DNA of 64,000 bases from an uncultured Planctomycetales bacterium. Lineage in GTDB: Bacteria > Planctomycetota > Planctomycetia > Pirellulales > Thermoguttaceae. The DNA is taken from the NCBI GenBank assembly GCA_937889015.1, contig CALARR010000361.1:17082-81081 (forward strand). The letters are read 5' to 3'. This document shows positions 25,147 to 34,807 of the stretch, piece by piece. The notes beneath the pieces were generated by a model. The model made no database searches. It saw only the letters and a program-made list of their open reading frames with translations, and had not been told where the DNA came from. Position 1 is the first letter of the stretch, and every line of letters begins with the position of its first letter. The position numbers and the translations under genes were made by a program.

Positions 25147-28023
25147 ATGCCTGGCATTCAGCATATTTCGCTCCGCGGGGTTGCGGTCCACAACCTGCAG
25201 GACGTGGATCTCGACATCCCGCATCGCAAGCTGGTCATTTTTTGCGGGGTGAGCGGAAGCGGGAAGAGCAGCCTCGCCCTGGACACCCTCTATGCCGAGG
25301 GACAGCGGCGCTACATCGAGAGTTTCTCGGCCTATACACGGCAGTTCCTGGAGCGTCTGGAGAAGCCGGAAGCCGAACGCATCGACGGGATTCCGCCGGC
25401 GATCGCCGTGACCGGCAAAACGACCAGCCGCTCCAGCCGCTCGACAGTGGGCACGGCCACCGAGACGGCCGACTACCTGCGATTGCTGTTTTCCAAGATC
25501 GGGCAGGTCTTCTGCCAGGGATGCGGACGCGAGGTCCGCCGCGATAGTCCGGAAAGTGCGGCCCGGATGCTGGCCGCAGTGGCTCCCGGCACGCGGTACA
25601 TGGTCGCCTTTCCCTGGGCGCCTCCCAACGGCGACGATCCGGCGTCGAATGCGGCGGCCCTCAAAGAGGACGGATTCGTGCGCGTGATTGCCGGTGGCCG
25701 GACCGTGGATCTGAGCAGCGAACCGTTGCCGGCTTCCGGTGCTCCCGGCACCGGTGCAAGCCATGCCAACGGCAATGGCAATGGCACGATCTACGTCCTG
25801 GTCGACCGACTGGTGGCCGGGGATACGAGTGCCCAACGCGTGCGCGACTCGCTAGAGACGGCCTTCACCAAAGGGCGCGGCCGCTGCCATGTCTTCGTGG
25901 CCGACGGCCAGGAGGCAACGACGTCCGGAGCAGATCGCACGGTCGTCGAGATCGACCAGCGGCGCTGGCGGCGCGTGGGGTTCAGTACGCAACTGGCCTG
26001 CGCCGATTGCGCGCGCGAGTATCCCCAGCCGGAGCCGCGCTTGTACAGTTTCAATAGTCCCCTGGGCGCCTGTCCCGAGTGTGAAGGTTTCGGGAACATC
26101 ATCGACACCGACATGGACCTGGTGGTGCCCGATCGGAACAAGACGCTCAAGGAAGGGGCGATCGCTCCCTGGAACAGTCCGGCCTACGAGCATGAGCTGC
26201 AGGAACTGCTGGCCCTGGCTCCGGACTACCAGATTCCGGTGGACGTGCCATTCTCCCGGCTCGAGCCGCGCCATCTGGACCTGATTGTCCACGGGGTGCC
26301 GGAGCGGAAGTTCGGCGGGTTGGACGGCTTTTTCGCTTGGCTGGAGCGGCGCAAGTACAAGATGCACATCCGGGTGTTTCTGAGCCGTTGGCGCAGCTAT
26401 CGCCCCTGCGCGGTCTGCCAGGGCTCGCGGCTGCGCGTCGAGGCCTTGGCCACACAAATCGGCGGGCGCAACATCGCCCAATTGTGCGCGATGAAGGTCG
26501 CCGACGCGGCCGAGTTCTTCCGCAACTTGCCCCTCAACGACTGGCAGCGCCAGGTGGGGCGGATGATGTTCGACCAGGTCCGGGCGAGGCTGGAGTACCT
26601 GGAGCGCGTGGGATTGGGCTACCTTTCTCTGGACCGCACATTGCGCACGCTCAGCGGCGGCGAGGCACGACGCGTGGCCCTGACCGGGGCCCTCGGCTCC
26701 AGCCTGGTGAACATGCTCTACGTGCTGGATGAGCCCTCGGTGGGCCTGCATCCGCGCGACGTGAACCGGCTGATCGGCGCGATCCTCGACCTGCGCAACC
26801 GGGGGAACTCGGTGATCGTCGTCGAGCACGAGGAAGCCATCATCCGTGCCGGCGACCAGGTGATCGAGGTTGGACCGGGCGCCGGCGAACGCGGCGGACG
26901 GATCGTCTTCCAGGGCACTCCGGCGGAAATGGAACAGTCGACCGAGAGCTTGACCGGCGACTACCTGGCCGGCCGGCGCGGCATCGCCGCCGGCAGCCGC
27001 CGCCGCGCCCCCAGCCATGGCTGGATCCGCCTGGCCGGCGCGCGTGGCAACAATCTCAAGAACGTGACGGTCGAGTTTCCGCTGGGCGTCTTGTGCCTGG
27101 TGACCGGCGTGAGCGGGTCGGGCAAGAGCACCCTGGTGCAGGACACGCTCTATCCGGCCCTGTGCCGCCGCCTGCACAAAGAAGCCCCGAAACCCGCCGA
27201 GTGCGACGACGTGTTTGGCGACGGCCAGATCGACGACGTGATCATGGTCGATCAGAGCCCCATCGGCCGCTCGCCGCGTTCCAACCCGGTGACCTACCTG
27301 AAGGCCTTCGACGAGATCCGCAACGTGTTTGCTGAGACGGTCGAGGCGCGCACGCGCGGCTACTCGGCCAGCCATTTCAGCTTCAACGTGGACGGCGGAC
27401 GCTGCAGCCGGTGCGAAGGCGAAGGTTATCTGCAGGTGGACATGCAATTCCTGGCCGACGTCTTCATGCGCTGCAGCCAGTGCAACGGCACGCGCTACCG
27501 CGACGAGATCCTGGACGTCACCTATCGCGGCCGGAATATCGCCGAAGTGCTGGAGATGACGGTGCGCGAGGCCTTCACCTTCTTCCGCGGGCAGCCCAAG
27601 GTCCAGGCCCGGCTGAAACGCCTGATCGACGTGGGGCTGGACTATGTGCGCCTGGGGCAACCGGCCAACACGCTCTCTGGCGGCGAGGCCCAACGCCTGA
27701 AACTGGCCGGCTATATGTCCACGGCCAAGCGCGGCCGCTGCCTGTTCATTCTGGACGAACCGACCACCGGCCTGCACTTCTCCGACATCGTGCAACTACT
27801 GGACTGTTTCGACGCCCTGCTGGCGGTGGGCCACTCGCTGATCGTGGTCGAGCACAACCTGCAGGTGATGAAGGCCGCCGACTACATCCTGGACCTGGGG
27901 CCCGGCGCGGCCGAGGAAGGGGGACAACTGGTCGCGAAAGGCACGCCGGAAATGGTCGCACGCAACGCAGCCTCGATCACCGGCCAGCACCTGGCCGAAT
28001 TACTCAAGGAAGATAGTGAGTGA
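25147..28023 (+). CDS. uvrA: excinuclease ABC subunit A
   Basis: UvrA, the damage-recognition ATPase of nucleotide excision repair, 958 residues from the ATG at 25147 (AGGGAA upstream). It has two ABC modules: Walker A GVSGSGKSS at 34-42 and GVSGSGKST in the second half, with signatures LSGGEARRVAL and LSGGEAQRLKL and Walker B LYVLDEPSVGLHPRD and LFILDEPTTGLHFSD. Zinc-binding pairs are present (CQGC, CADC, CPEC; CSRC and CSQC in the second module). The region between the first Walker A and signature is long enough to hold the UvrB-binding domain (VDRLVAGDTSAQRVRDSLET), so it is a full UvrA rather than the short UvrA2 type. A short Gly/Asn-rich insert lies near residue 210. Confidence 0.97.
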   Translation: MPGIQHISLRGVAVHNLQDVDLDIPHRKLVIFCGVSGSGKSSLALDTLYAEGQRRYIESFSAYTRQFLERLEKPEAERIDGIPPAIAVTGKTTSRSSRSTVGTATETADYLRLLFSKIGQVFCQGCGREVRRDSPESAARMLAAVAPGTRYMVAFPWAPPNGDDPASNAAALKEDGFVRVIAGGRTVDLSSEPLPASGAPGTGASHANGNGNGTIYVLVDRLVAGDTSAQRVRDSLETAFTKGRGRCHVFVADGQEATTSGADRTVVEIDQRRWRRVGFSTQLACADCAREYPQPEPRLYSFNSPLGACPECEGFGNIIDTDMDLVVPDRNKTLKEGAIAPWNSPAYEHELQELLALAPDYQIPVDVPFSRLEPRHLDLIVHGVPERKFGGLDGFFAWLERRKYKMHIRVFLSRWRSYRPCAVCQGSRLRVEALATQIGGRNIAQLCAMKVADAAEFFRNLPLNDWQRQVGRMMFDQVRARLEYLERVGLGYLSLDRTLRTLSGGEARRVALTGALGSSLVNMLYVLDEPSVGLHPRDVNRLIGAILDLRNRGNSVIVVEHEEAIIRAGDQVIEVGPGAGERGGRIVFQGTPAEMEQSTESLTGDYLAGRRGIAAGSRRRAPSHGWIRLAGARGNNLKNVTVEFPLGVLCLVTGVSGSGKSTLVQDTLYPALCRRLHKEAPKPAECDDVFGDGQIDDVIMVDQSPIGRSPRSNPVTYLKAFDEIRNVFAETVEARTRGYSASHFSFNVDGGRCSRCEGEGYLQVDMQFLADVFMRCSQCNGTRYRDEILDVTYRGRNIAEVLEMTVREAFTFFRGQPKVQARLKRLIDVGLDYVRLGQPANTLSGGEAQRLKLAGYMSTAKRGRCLFILDEPTTGLHFSDIVQLLDCFDALLAVGHSLIVVEHNLQVMKAADYILDLGPGAAEEGGQLVAKGTPEMVARNAASITGQHLAELLKEDSE

Positions 28024-28136
28024 TGCGCGGGGTGCGCTACCGCTCGATTGGCCGCGAGATACACACCACGGCTCCGGGTAGCTCGTCGTTCGCAATGAAA
28101 GAACGTATCCTCCTTCTGGGTTCGGACTTCCTCGCT

Positions 28137-28559
28137 CTATGCTTCCCTCTGCACCCGTTGATGAACGAGAAACGCCCTGACGCTTGGTGAAAGCATCAGA
28201 ACGGACGATGTAGCGACATTCATGACTATTGCGACAACGCCTGACGGAGTGAGTAGTGACAATGGCCCAGCGGCAAAGACGCTCAAGAAGCCCAGGACGA
28301 CAAAGAGTATCACAGCCCATCTATACCCTCTCCAAACGGCGTACCAAAGAACGTAGTGCAGGAGGTAGACGCACGCAAAACCTACGACGACTTTCCAAGG
28401 CACGTTGACGCCCTTGGCGATCATAATCACATCCAGCAGCACGTCGCCTATCAAGAGCATCGCCAGAAGCACTCGGCCATGGTGGACACGCAAGTCCTGA
28501 ACTGGAGCGGGCCGGTCGACCACAGAAGACCGAGGCGATTCGTAGGGGTTCTGGAACAT
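28137..28559 (-). CDS. small multi-pass membrane protein with N-terminal NPYESP motif
   Basis: 140 residues from the ATG at 28557-28559 (MFQNPYESPRSSVVDRPAP). An N-terminal NPYxSP motif before the first membrane segment is recurrent in planctomycete membrane proteins of unknown function. Four hydrophobic helices follow (VLLAMLLIGDVLLDVIMIA; VVVGFACVYLLHYVLWYAV; AVILFVVLGFLSVFAAG; VVAIVMNVATSSVLML). I do not recognise a catalytic motif. It lies between the convergent uvrA and a hydrolase gene, with no operon partner. Confidence 0.65.
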   Translation of the reverse strand: MFQNPYESPRSSVVDRPAPVQDLRVHHGRVLLAMLLIGDVLLDVIMIAKGVNVPWKVVVGFACVYLLHYVLWYAVWRGYRWAVILFVVLGFLSVFAAGPLSLLTPSGVVAIVMNVATSSVLMLSPSVRAFLVHQRVQREA

Positions 28560-28695
28560 GCTGCACCAATAGCACAGGTGACTTGGTGAGCTGTCTCTTG
28601 TCCCGGAGGCAGCCATCGCGAGTTCTGCTTGTCCGTATAGTCACAACGCTGTCATTGTCGCATCGTACGGGAGCTGCACGCGTGTCCCCCGGCCC

Positions 28696-30585
28696 TCACG
28701 GCGATGCTCTCGTCGCCGGGACCAGCGGTAGCACGATTTGCGACGGGTGCGTTGCGTCGTGGTGGACCGTGTTCGTGGCCGTGACCATGCGCCGGTAGTC
28801 TTGGGCCGGCTCGCCCGTGTTCGGATTCACGTCAAACCGCGGAAAATTGCTGCTCGACACATCGACCCGGATGCGGTGCCCCTTCTTGAACACATTGCAG
28901 CAGGGGTCGAGCTTGATGTTGAACTGGCACACTTCGCCGGGCGTGAACAACTTCTCTTCCTTGTCCGACTGGCGGTATCGGGCTCGCAGGATGCCATCGC
29001 CGAGGATCAGGTCGAACCCGGCCGGGAAGTCGCCGCTGGACGGATACACGTCGATGAGCTTGGCCGTGAAATCGGTGTCCACGGCCGACGACGAGGCCCA
29101 CAACTTCACGCAAATCGGGCCAACCACTTCGGTATCGGCTTCCAGCGGCGGGGTCATGAACACCAGGACGTCGTTTCGGGCCGACAGCGGCAGCGGCACC
29201 GGCCAGCTCCAAGTGTGCTCGCCGCCCCATTGATTCCAGGCCCCGTCGACCATGATCTTCTTGGAGCCCACCGTGCAGCCGCCCACCGTCGGCACCGGGT
29301 TGCGCGGATCGAACTCGAAGCTGGTCGACGACTGCGGCGCGGTCGGCGTCTGACGGGCCAGGCCGCCACCGGGCTGGAAAAAGAAGCTGGTGGGCACGGC
29401 CCGGGCCAAGGGATACTCGGCCTCGTCGCGCCAGGCGCCGCCGTGGTACAGAAGTCCCGCTTCCGTCTTGTGTCCGTCGCCGGTGCCCATGACGAAGATC
29501 CGCACGGGCGTGCGGAAGGGGACCTTCCGGTCGAATCCGGATGGGTCGTCCTTCAGCCACCGGTCGAACCAGGCGCGGTGCATGGCGACCGAATCGACCA
29601 CGGCGTCCGGGCCAAAATCGACCTGGCCGTGCGATCGGCCGTTGGCGCAGTGCAGCCAGGGGCCCATGATCATGTGGACTGGACCGCCGATCGTTCGTTT
29701 CAGGGCCATGTAGGTTTCGGTCGTACTGCTGCTGAACAGGTCGTACCAACCACCGACCATGAAGACGGGAAGGTCCTTGTGCTCGGCGGCGTAGTCGACG
29801 ATGTTGCTGAACCGCCAGAACTCGTCGTTGCGGCGATGCCGCATCATGTCCAGCAGCATGCTCTCGTATTCTGGAGCGACGCGCAGCGGCGTGAGCCCCT
29901 CGCGCAGCGGCAGGTTGCGCAGGTAGTGTTGCCAGTCCCTGGCCTGCTGGAGCAGGACCTCTTTGGTGGCCGGGTCGCGTGCCTGACTGCTGCCGCGAGC
30001 CACGTTGCGGATGATCCAATTCCACACGCGCAGGCGGAAGGCGCCGCCGTAGATCGTGGAGCCGCCGCCATGGTTGATGGAGGGATTCGAGGGGATGATG
30101 GTCGTGAGGTGCGGCGGTTTGGCCATGGCCGCCAGGTGCTGGGTGGCGCCGACATAGGAGCAGCCCAGCATGCCGATCTTGCCGTTGGACCAGGCTTGAG
30201 CGGCGATCCATTCCACGGCGTCGTAACCGTCCTGCCGGTCGTCGGTCATCCAGTGCCAGGTGCCTTCGGAGCCGCCGCGTCCGCGCGTGTCTTGTTGGAC
30301 CACCACGTAGCCGTGGGGCACGTAGCTCTTGGCAGCCGCGCCCGACTTGCCGTAGGGCGTGCGGCTGAGCACGACAGGCCAGCGGCCTTCGACGGGCGCG
30401 CCTTTCTGAGCGGGGACGTAGATATCGGTGGCCAATCGCACGCCGTCGCGCATGGGGACCATCACCTCCTTATGTGCTAGCACTTCGTATTTCGGCTGTT
30501 GGCCCCAGCCCTGGCCGGCACTCAGAGCGCACACGACGGCGAATACCGATGCCCAAGTTCGGCCGCAAAGCAAGCGTACGTTCAT
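28696..30585 (-). CDS. secreted CocE/NonD-type hydrolase (X-Pro dipeptidyl-peptidase family)
   Basis: 629 residues from the ATG at 30583-30585, with GGAG upstream and a signal peptide (VRLLCGRTWASVFAVVCALS, then AGQGWG). The alpha/beta-hydrolase region has PMRDGVRLATDIYVP, then the nucleophile motif GKIGMLGCSYVGATQ, the acid region VGGWYDLFSSS and the His region MGPWLHCANG. The C-terminal jelly roll (X-Pro dipeptidyl-peptidase C domain) is visible as DTDFTAKLIDVYPSG-like DFTAKLIDVYPSSGDFPAG. Family members hydrolyse acyl esters or amides, or proline peptides. The substrate is unknown, and it acts outside the cytoplasm. Confidence 0.9.
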   Translation of the reverse strand: MNVRLLCGRTWASVFAVVCALSAGQGWGQQPKYEVLAHKEVMVPMRDGVRLATDIYVPAQKGAPVEGRWPVVLSRTPYGKSGAAAKSYVPHGYVVVQQDTRGRGGSEGTWHWMTDDRQDGYDAVEWIAAQAWSNGKIGMLGCSYVGATQHLAAMAKPPHLTTIIPSNPSINHGGGSTIYGGAFRLRVWNWIIRNVARGSSQARDPATKEVLLQQARDWQHYLRNLPLREGLTPLRVAPEYESMLLDMMRHRRNDEFWRFSNIVDYAAEHKDLPVFMVGGWYDLFSSSTTETYMALKRTIGGPVHMIMGPWLHCANGRSHGQVDFGPDAVVDSVAMHRAWFDRWLKDDPSGFDRKVPFRTPVRIFVMGTGDGHKTEAGLLYHGGAWRDEAEYPLARAVPTSFFFQPGGGLARQTPTAPQSSTSFEFDPRNPVPTVGGCTVGSKKIMVDGAWNQWGGEHTWSWPVPLPLSARNDVLVFMTPPLEADTEVVGPICVKLWASSSAVDTDFTAKLIDVYPSSGDFPAGFDLILGDGILRARYRQSDKEEKLFTPGEVCQFNIKLDPCCNVFKKGHRIRVDVSSSNFPRFDVNPNTGEPAQDYRRMVTATNTVHHDATHPSQIVLPLVPATRASP

Positions 30586-31017
30586 GAGGCTTTCTCTCCT
30601 TCGCCACCAAGATAGTCGAAGCCAGGAGCCGAAGCAAACTGCGGCGCGGGCCGCCGTCTCGTCATGCGGGAATCGCTTCGCCGGACCATCCCCACTCGTC
30701 ACCTCCGCGCAACCTGTTCTTCCTGGCCGTGGTGCTCTTTCACGGATTTCGCCGCCTAATGCCACCGTACTGAATCGAAGGCCGGTGGCCTTCCGCGCAT
30801 CTCCTGTCCGGGGCTTATCCCTAGCTTCCGCTCCTGTCTCTACAGGAAAGCCGAGAAGCGGACCTGTCGTGAAGACGGCCAAGAACAAACACAAGGGGCG
30901 TCGCGGAACCACCTGGTCCCGCGACGCCCCGTCGAAAGTCTTGCCGATGCGAGATCGTGCCTGCCGCAGGTCGGCCAGAGGCCCTGCCTGGGGCATCTCA
31001 CGATCGCACCGCCGCCC
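30586..31017. other. 432-base spacer between the CocE-type hydrolase and ppdK
   Basis: Both flanking genes are on the minus strand. The spacer contains the terminator of ppdK (30895-30930) and then the upstream region of the hydrolase gene. No gene was seen; the open frames here have no credible start signal. Confidence 0.55.
30895..30930 (-). terminator. intrinsic terminator of ppdK
   Basis: A perfect 12-base-pair stem (GGGGCGTCGCGG with CCGCGACGCCCC) is extended by three inner pairs around a 4-base loop. On the minus strand it is followed by a T-rich run (TTGTGTTTGTTCTTG). It lies about 90 bases after the ppdK stop. Confidence 0.8.
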
Positions 31018-33744
31018 TTACTTCTTCATTGCAGCCTGGGCAGCGGCCAGACGCGCGATCGGAACACGGTAGGGAGAGCAGCTCACGTAGTTCAGGCCGG
31101 CCTTGGCGCAGAACTCGACCGAGGCCGGATCCCCCCCCTGCTCGCCGCAGATGCCGATCTTCAACTCGCCCCGCGTCTTCCGGCCCTTGTCCACGGCCAT
31201 CTGGATCAACTGCCCAATGCCCTCCTGGTCGATCGTCTGGAACGGGTCGGCCTTGAGGATCTTCTTGCTGAGATACTCCGGCAGGAAGCCGCCGATGTCG
31301 TCGCGGCTGAAGCCAAAGCCCATCTGCGTCAGATCGTTGGTGCCGAAGGAGAAGAACTGGGCCGTCTTGGCCATCTTGTCGGCCAGCAGGCAGGCGCGCG
31401 GGATCTCGATCATCGTGCCGTAGGGAACCGTGACCTCCACGCCCGACGCTTTCGCGACTTCCTTCTGCACGCGATCGAAGATCACCTTGGTGGCGTCCAG
31501 TTCGGCCACGTCGCAGGTCACGGGGACCATCAACTCGGGCTTGGGCGACTTGCCGGCCTTCTTCAGCTCGGCGGCCGCCTCGAAGATGGCGCGGATCTGC
31601 ATCTCGGTCACCTCGGGATAGGTGATACCCAGACGCACGCCGCGGTGGCCCATCATGGGATTGGTTTCGTGCAGTTGCTCGCCGCGGCGCTTGATGTCAG
31701 CCACGGTGATACCCAAGGCCTTGGCCAATTCGGCCTGCGCCGTCTCGTGCTGGGGCACGAATTCGTGCAAGGGCGGGTCCAGCAGCCGGATGGTGACCGG
31801 CAGGCCGTCCATCGCCTCGATCGTGGCCTTGATGTCCCGCTTAACGAACTTGGCCAGTTCGTCCACGGCCTTCTTGCGCTCCTCGACCGTGGCCGAGAGG
31901 ATCATCTTCCGCAGCACGAACAAGGGCTCGTCCGAGCCTTCGCCGTAGAACATGTGTTCCGTGCGGAACAGGCCAATGCCTTCGGCGCCGAAGTCGCGTG
32001 CCACCTTGGCGTCGGCCGGGGTGTCCGCGTTGGTCCGCACGCCCAGCTTGCGGAACTTGTCCACGAGCTGCATGAAAGCGCCGAAACGCGGGTTCTCGGT
32101 GGCGTCCATCATCTTCACGGCGCCCGCGTAGACCTTGCCCTTAGTGCCGTTGAGGGTCAGGACATCGCCTTCTTGGAAAGTCTTGCCGCCCACGATCAGC
32201 GTCTTCTTGTGGGCGTCGATCTTCATCTCGCCGGCGCCGACGATGCAGCACTTGCCCCAGCCGCGCGCCACCAGGGCCGCATGGCTGGTCATACCGCCAC
32301 GGGCGGTGAGGATGCCCTGGGCCGCACGCATGCCTTCGACGTCTTCAGGGTTGGTCTCTTCGCGAACTAAGAGGACCTTCTTGCCTTGGGCCGTCTGGTC
32401 CACCGCGTCCTGCGAGGTGAAGACGATCTGGCCCACCGCGCCGCCGGGACCGGCCGGCAGACCGCTGGTGATGGCCTTGTGGTTCTTCTCGTCGGTGGGG
32501 TCGACGATCGGGTGCAAGAGCTCGTCCAACTGGATCGGCTCGACGCGCATCACGGCCGTAGCTTCGTCGATGAAGGGCTTGCCATCAGGCGCCTTCTCGC
32601 TGAGCATGTCCATGGCCATGTTCAAAGCGGCCGTGCCGGTGCGCTTGCCGTTGCGGCACTGCAGCATGTACAGGCGGCCTTCCTGAATCGTGAACTCGAT
32701 GTCCTGCATGTCGCGGTAGTGCTCTTCCAGCCGCGTGCGGATGTCGTACAACTCCTTGTAGAGTTGGGGCATCTCGGTTTCCAGCGACGGCAGGTGCTTG
32801 TTCTGCTCGTTCTTAGTGGCCTCGTTCACTGGATTCGGAGTGCGGATGCCGGCCACGACGTCTTCGCCCTGGGCGTTGACCAGCCATTCACCGTAGAACT
32901 TGTTCTCGCCGGTGGCCGGGTTGCGGCTGAAGGCCACGCCGGTGGCCGAACTGGCGCCCATGTTGCCGAAGACCATCGCTTGGACGTTGGTGGCAGTGCC
33001 CCATTCATCGGGAATGCCTTCGATGCGGCGGTACGACACGGCGCGCTTGCCGTTCCAGCTCTTGAACACGGCGCCGGTGCCGCCCCAGAGCTGTTCCATC
33101 GGCTCGTCGGGGAACGGCTGTCCGAGGATTTCCTTGACCTTGGCCTTGAACTGCTCGCAGAGCAGCTTGAGATCGTCGGCCGTCATGTCGGTGTCCGACT
33201 TGTAGCCCTTGGTCTCCTTCAGATGATGCATGATCTTCTCGAGCTGCAACCGAATCCCTTTGCCTTCGGCCGGCTCGACGTCTTCGGCCTTCTCCATCAC
33301 CACGTCGGAGTACATCATGATCAAACGACGGTAGGCGTCGTAGACGAACCGCGGATTCTTGGTCTTCTCGATCATCCCCGGGATCGTGGCCGAGCAAAGG
33401 CCCACGTTGAGCACGGTTTCCATCATGCCAGGCATCGACTTGCGCGCGCCCGAACGGCAGCTCACCAAGAGCGGGTTCTTGGGATCGCCGTACTTCATCC
33501 CCATGTCGCTCTCGACCTTGGCCAAGGCCTCGGCGACCTGCTTCTTCACGTTGTCCGTGAATTTGCGACCTTCCTTGAGGTACACATTGCAGTACTCGGT
33601 GGTGAGGGTGAAGCCGGCCGGGACCGGGAGGCCAAGCTTGGCCATCTCGGCGAGGTTGGCACCCTTGCCACCCAGCAGGTTCTTCATCGAGGCGTCGCCT
33701 TCGGACCCCTTCGGGCCGAAGTAGTACACATACTTCTCTGCCAT
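31018..33744 (-). CDS. ppdK: pyruvate, phosphate dikinase
   Basis: 908 residues, the normal size. It interconverts pyruvate, ATP and phosphate with PEP, AMP and pyrophosphate, giving a reversible glycolytic/gluconeogenic step in the cytoplasm. Domain order: ATP-grasp (KYVYYFGPKGSEGDASMKN; GGKGANLAEMAKLGLPVPAGF), the swivelling phosphohistidine domain with the catalytic His488 (GGMTSHAALVARGWGKCCIVG), and a PEP/pyruvate TIM barrel (GLFRTEHMFYGE; GMIEIPRACLLADKMA; SFGTNDLTQM; KIGICGEQGGDP). No partner kinase/phosphorylase regulator is adjacent. A perfect 12-base palindrome lies just upstream and a strong terminator downstream. Confidence 0.98.
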   Translation of the reverse strand: MAEKYVYYFGPKGSEGDASMKNLLGGKGANLAEMAKLGLPVPAGFTLTTEYCNVYLKEGRKFTDNVKKQVAEALAKVESDMGMKYGDPKNPLLVSCRSGARKSMPGMMETVLNVGLCSATIPGMIEKTKNPRFVYDAYRRLIMMYSDVVMEKAEDVEPAEGKGIRLQLEKIMHHLKETKGYKSDTDMTADDLKLLCEQFKAKVKEILGQPFPDEPMEQLWGGTGAVFKSWNGKRAVSYRRIEGIPDEWGTATNVQAMVFGNMGASSATGVAFSRNPATGENKFYGEWLVNAQGEDVVAGIRTPNPVNEATKNEQNKHLPSLETEMPQLYKELYDIRTRLEEHYRDMQDIEFTIQEGRLYMLQCRNGKRTGTAALNMAMDMLSEKAPDGKPFIDEATAVMRVEPIQLDELLHPIVDPTDEKNHKAITSGLPAGPGGAVGQIVFTSQDAVDQTAQGKKVLLVREETNPEDVEGMRAAQGILTARGGMTSHAALVARGWGKCCIVGAGEMKIDAHKKTLIVGGKTFQEGDVLTLNGTKGKVYAGAVKMMDATENPRFGAFMQLVDKFRKLGVRTNADTPADAKVARDFGAEGIGLFRTEHMFYGEGSDEPLFVLRKMILSATVEERKKAVDELAKFVKRDIKATIEAMDGLPVTIRLLDPPLHEFVPQHETAQAELAKALGITVADIKRRGEQLHETNPMMGHRGVRLGITYPEVTEMQIRAIFEAAAELKKAGKSPKPELMVPVTCDVAELDATKVIFDRVQKEVAKASGVEVTVPYGTMIEIPRACLLADKMAKTAQFFSFGTNDLTQMGFGFSRDDIGGFLPEYLSKKILKADPFQTIDQEGIGQLIQMAVDKGRKTRGELKIGICGEQGGDPASVEFCAKAGLNYVSCSPYRVPIARLAAAQAAMKK

Positions 33745-34144
33745 GATCGATTCCTTGAGTTTCAGACGCGACTTACGTAAGTTTCAAAAGCCGGAAACCA
33801 CCTCTATCGGGTGGAGCGACCGGCACAACGAGCGGGCTGGATGCTTCGCGTAGCTATCGAAGAGAGGCGGCCGAGCGGATATAATCGCCAGACCCCTCCC
33901 CTGCCAGAAGCCGGTTGCAGCAAAACGGATCAGTGTATCCGGCTCAGGAGAAATCGTCAAGGAAACCCCCGTTCGTGCGTTTGTCTATTTACCCCACAGT
34001 GCGTGCGTTATCTAGCTCCTACGCCGATGACTCACGGTACCTGCCCTGATACGGAGGGCCGCGTTTCTGGGGGACCGCAAACGCTGGTCGATGTGTGGCC
34101 GTATGCCTGAATTGTCGCCGCAACTGGGCTAGAGTGAGCCGATC
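33745..34144. other. 400-base divergent region ppdK/CPBP protease gene
   Basis: The spacer separates two divergent genes and should hold both promoters. Apart from the palindrome at 33771-33782, I see no structured element or coding signal. Confidence 0.5.
33771..33782. promoter_or_regulatory. candidate operator upstream of ppdK
   Basis: ACTTACGTAAGT is a perfect 12-base palindrome centred 33 bases upstream of the ppdK start codon, in the divergent spacer. A role as repressor site is inference from position and symmetry only. Confidence 0.3.
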
Positions 34145-34750
34145 ATGTCCGAAAGGCCGCCTGAGCCGCCACCCAACACGCTTATTGCGGCCGTTGCCTT
34201 TGAGGGGGGCATTGCCGTCCTTGCTGTCGTAGCCGGGTGGCTGATCGGACGTCGGCCGCTAGACGAAATGCACTTCGGGTTCCGGGACCTGCTGCTGGGA
34301 CTTGCCGCCGGGTTGCCACCGTTGCTGATCCTGGTGCCTTGTATCCGTTTTCCGGTGGGGCCGTTGCGCGAAATGCTTCGTGTGGTAGATGAATTGCTGA
34401 CACCGCTGTTTCGTGGCTGCAACCTACTCGACTTCGCCGTCATCGCCGTGCTGGCCGGATTGGGCGAGGAAATGTTTTTCCGCAGCATCGTGCAGGAGGG
34501 CCTGGCCAGCCTGATGCCCGGCCCGGTCGCCGTTTGGATCGGGCTGAGCTTCTCGGCGATTCTCTTTGGGCTGGCTCACTGGGTCACTCCAGCCTATGGG
34601 GTGATTGCCGGCCTGATTGGCGCGTATCTAGGCGGGATCTGGCTCTGGTCTGGCAATCTGCTGGTGCCCATCGCAGCGCACGCCACCTACGACTTCCTGG
34701 CCCTGATCTACCTGGTCAAACTGCGCCGGCCTCAGACGCAGAGTCCGTAG
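34145..34750 (+). CDS. CPBP-family intramembrane metalloprotease-like protein
   Basis: 201 residues with about six membrane helices. The Abi/CPBP motifs are intact: Glu108-Glu109 with Arg113 (LGEEMFFRSIVQEG), then FGLAHW with its His, and AHATYDF near the C-terminus. This family contains CAAX prenyl proteases and bacterial bacteriocin-processing or self-immunity proteins, so an intramembrane peptidase role is likely, with substrate unknown. It is monocistronic and divergent from ppdK. Confidence 0.85.
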   Translation: MSERPPEPPPNTLIAAVAFEGGIAVLAVVAGWLIGRRPLDEMHFGFRDLLLGLAAGLPPLLILVPCIRFPVGPLREMLRVVDELLTPLFRGCNLLDFAVIAVLAGLGEEMFFRSIVQEGLASLMPGPVAVWIGLSFSAILFGLAHWVTPAYGVIAGLIGAYLGGIWLWSGNLLVPIAAHATYDFLALIYLVKLRRPQTQSP

Positions 34751-34807
34751 GCCAAAGCCCGTTGCGCAAGGCATGTGAGCATCTTGCGCGACCCACGCGC
34801 AGCCGTG

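Noticed and set aside
25852..27795. 647-residue open frame antisense to uvrA
   Set aside because: The opposite strand codes a canonical UvrA with both ABC modules; the antisense frame has a composition typical of shadow frames.
32386..33780. 464-residue open frame antisense to ppdK
   Set aside because: It overlaps pyruvate phosphate dikinase completely and shows no family signature.
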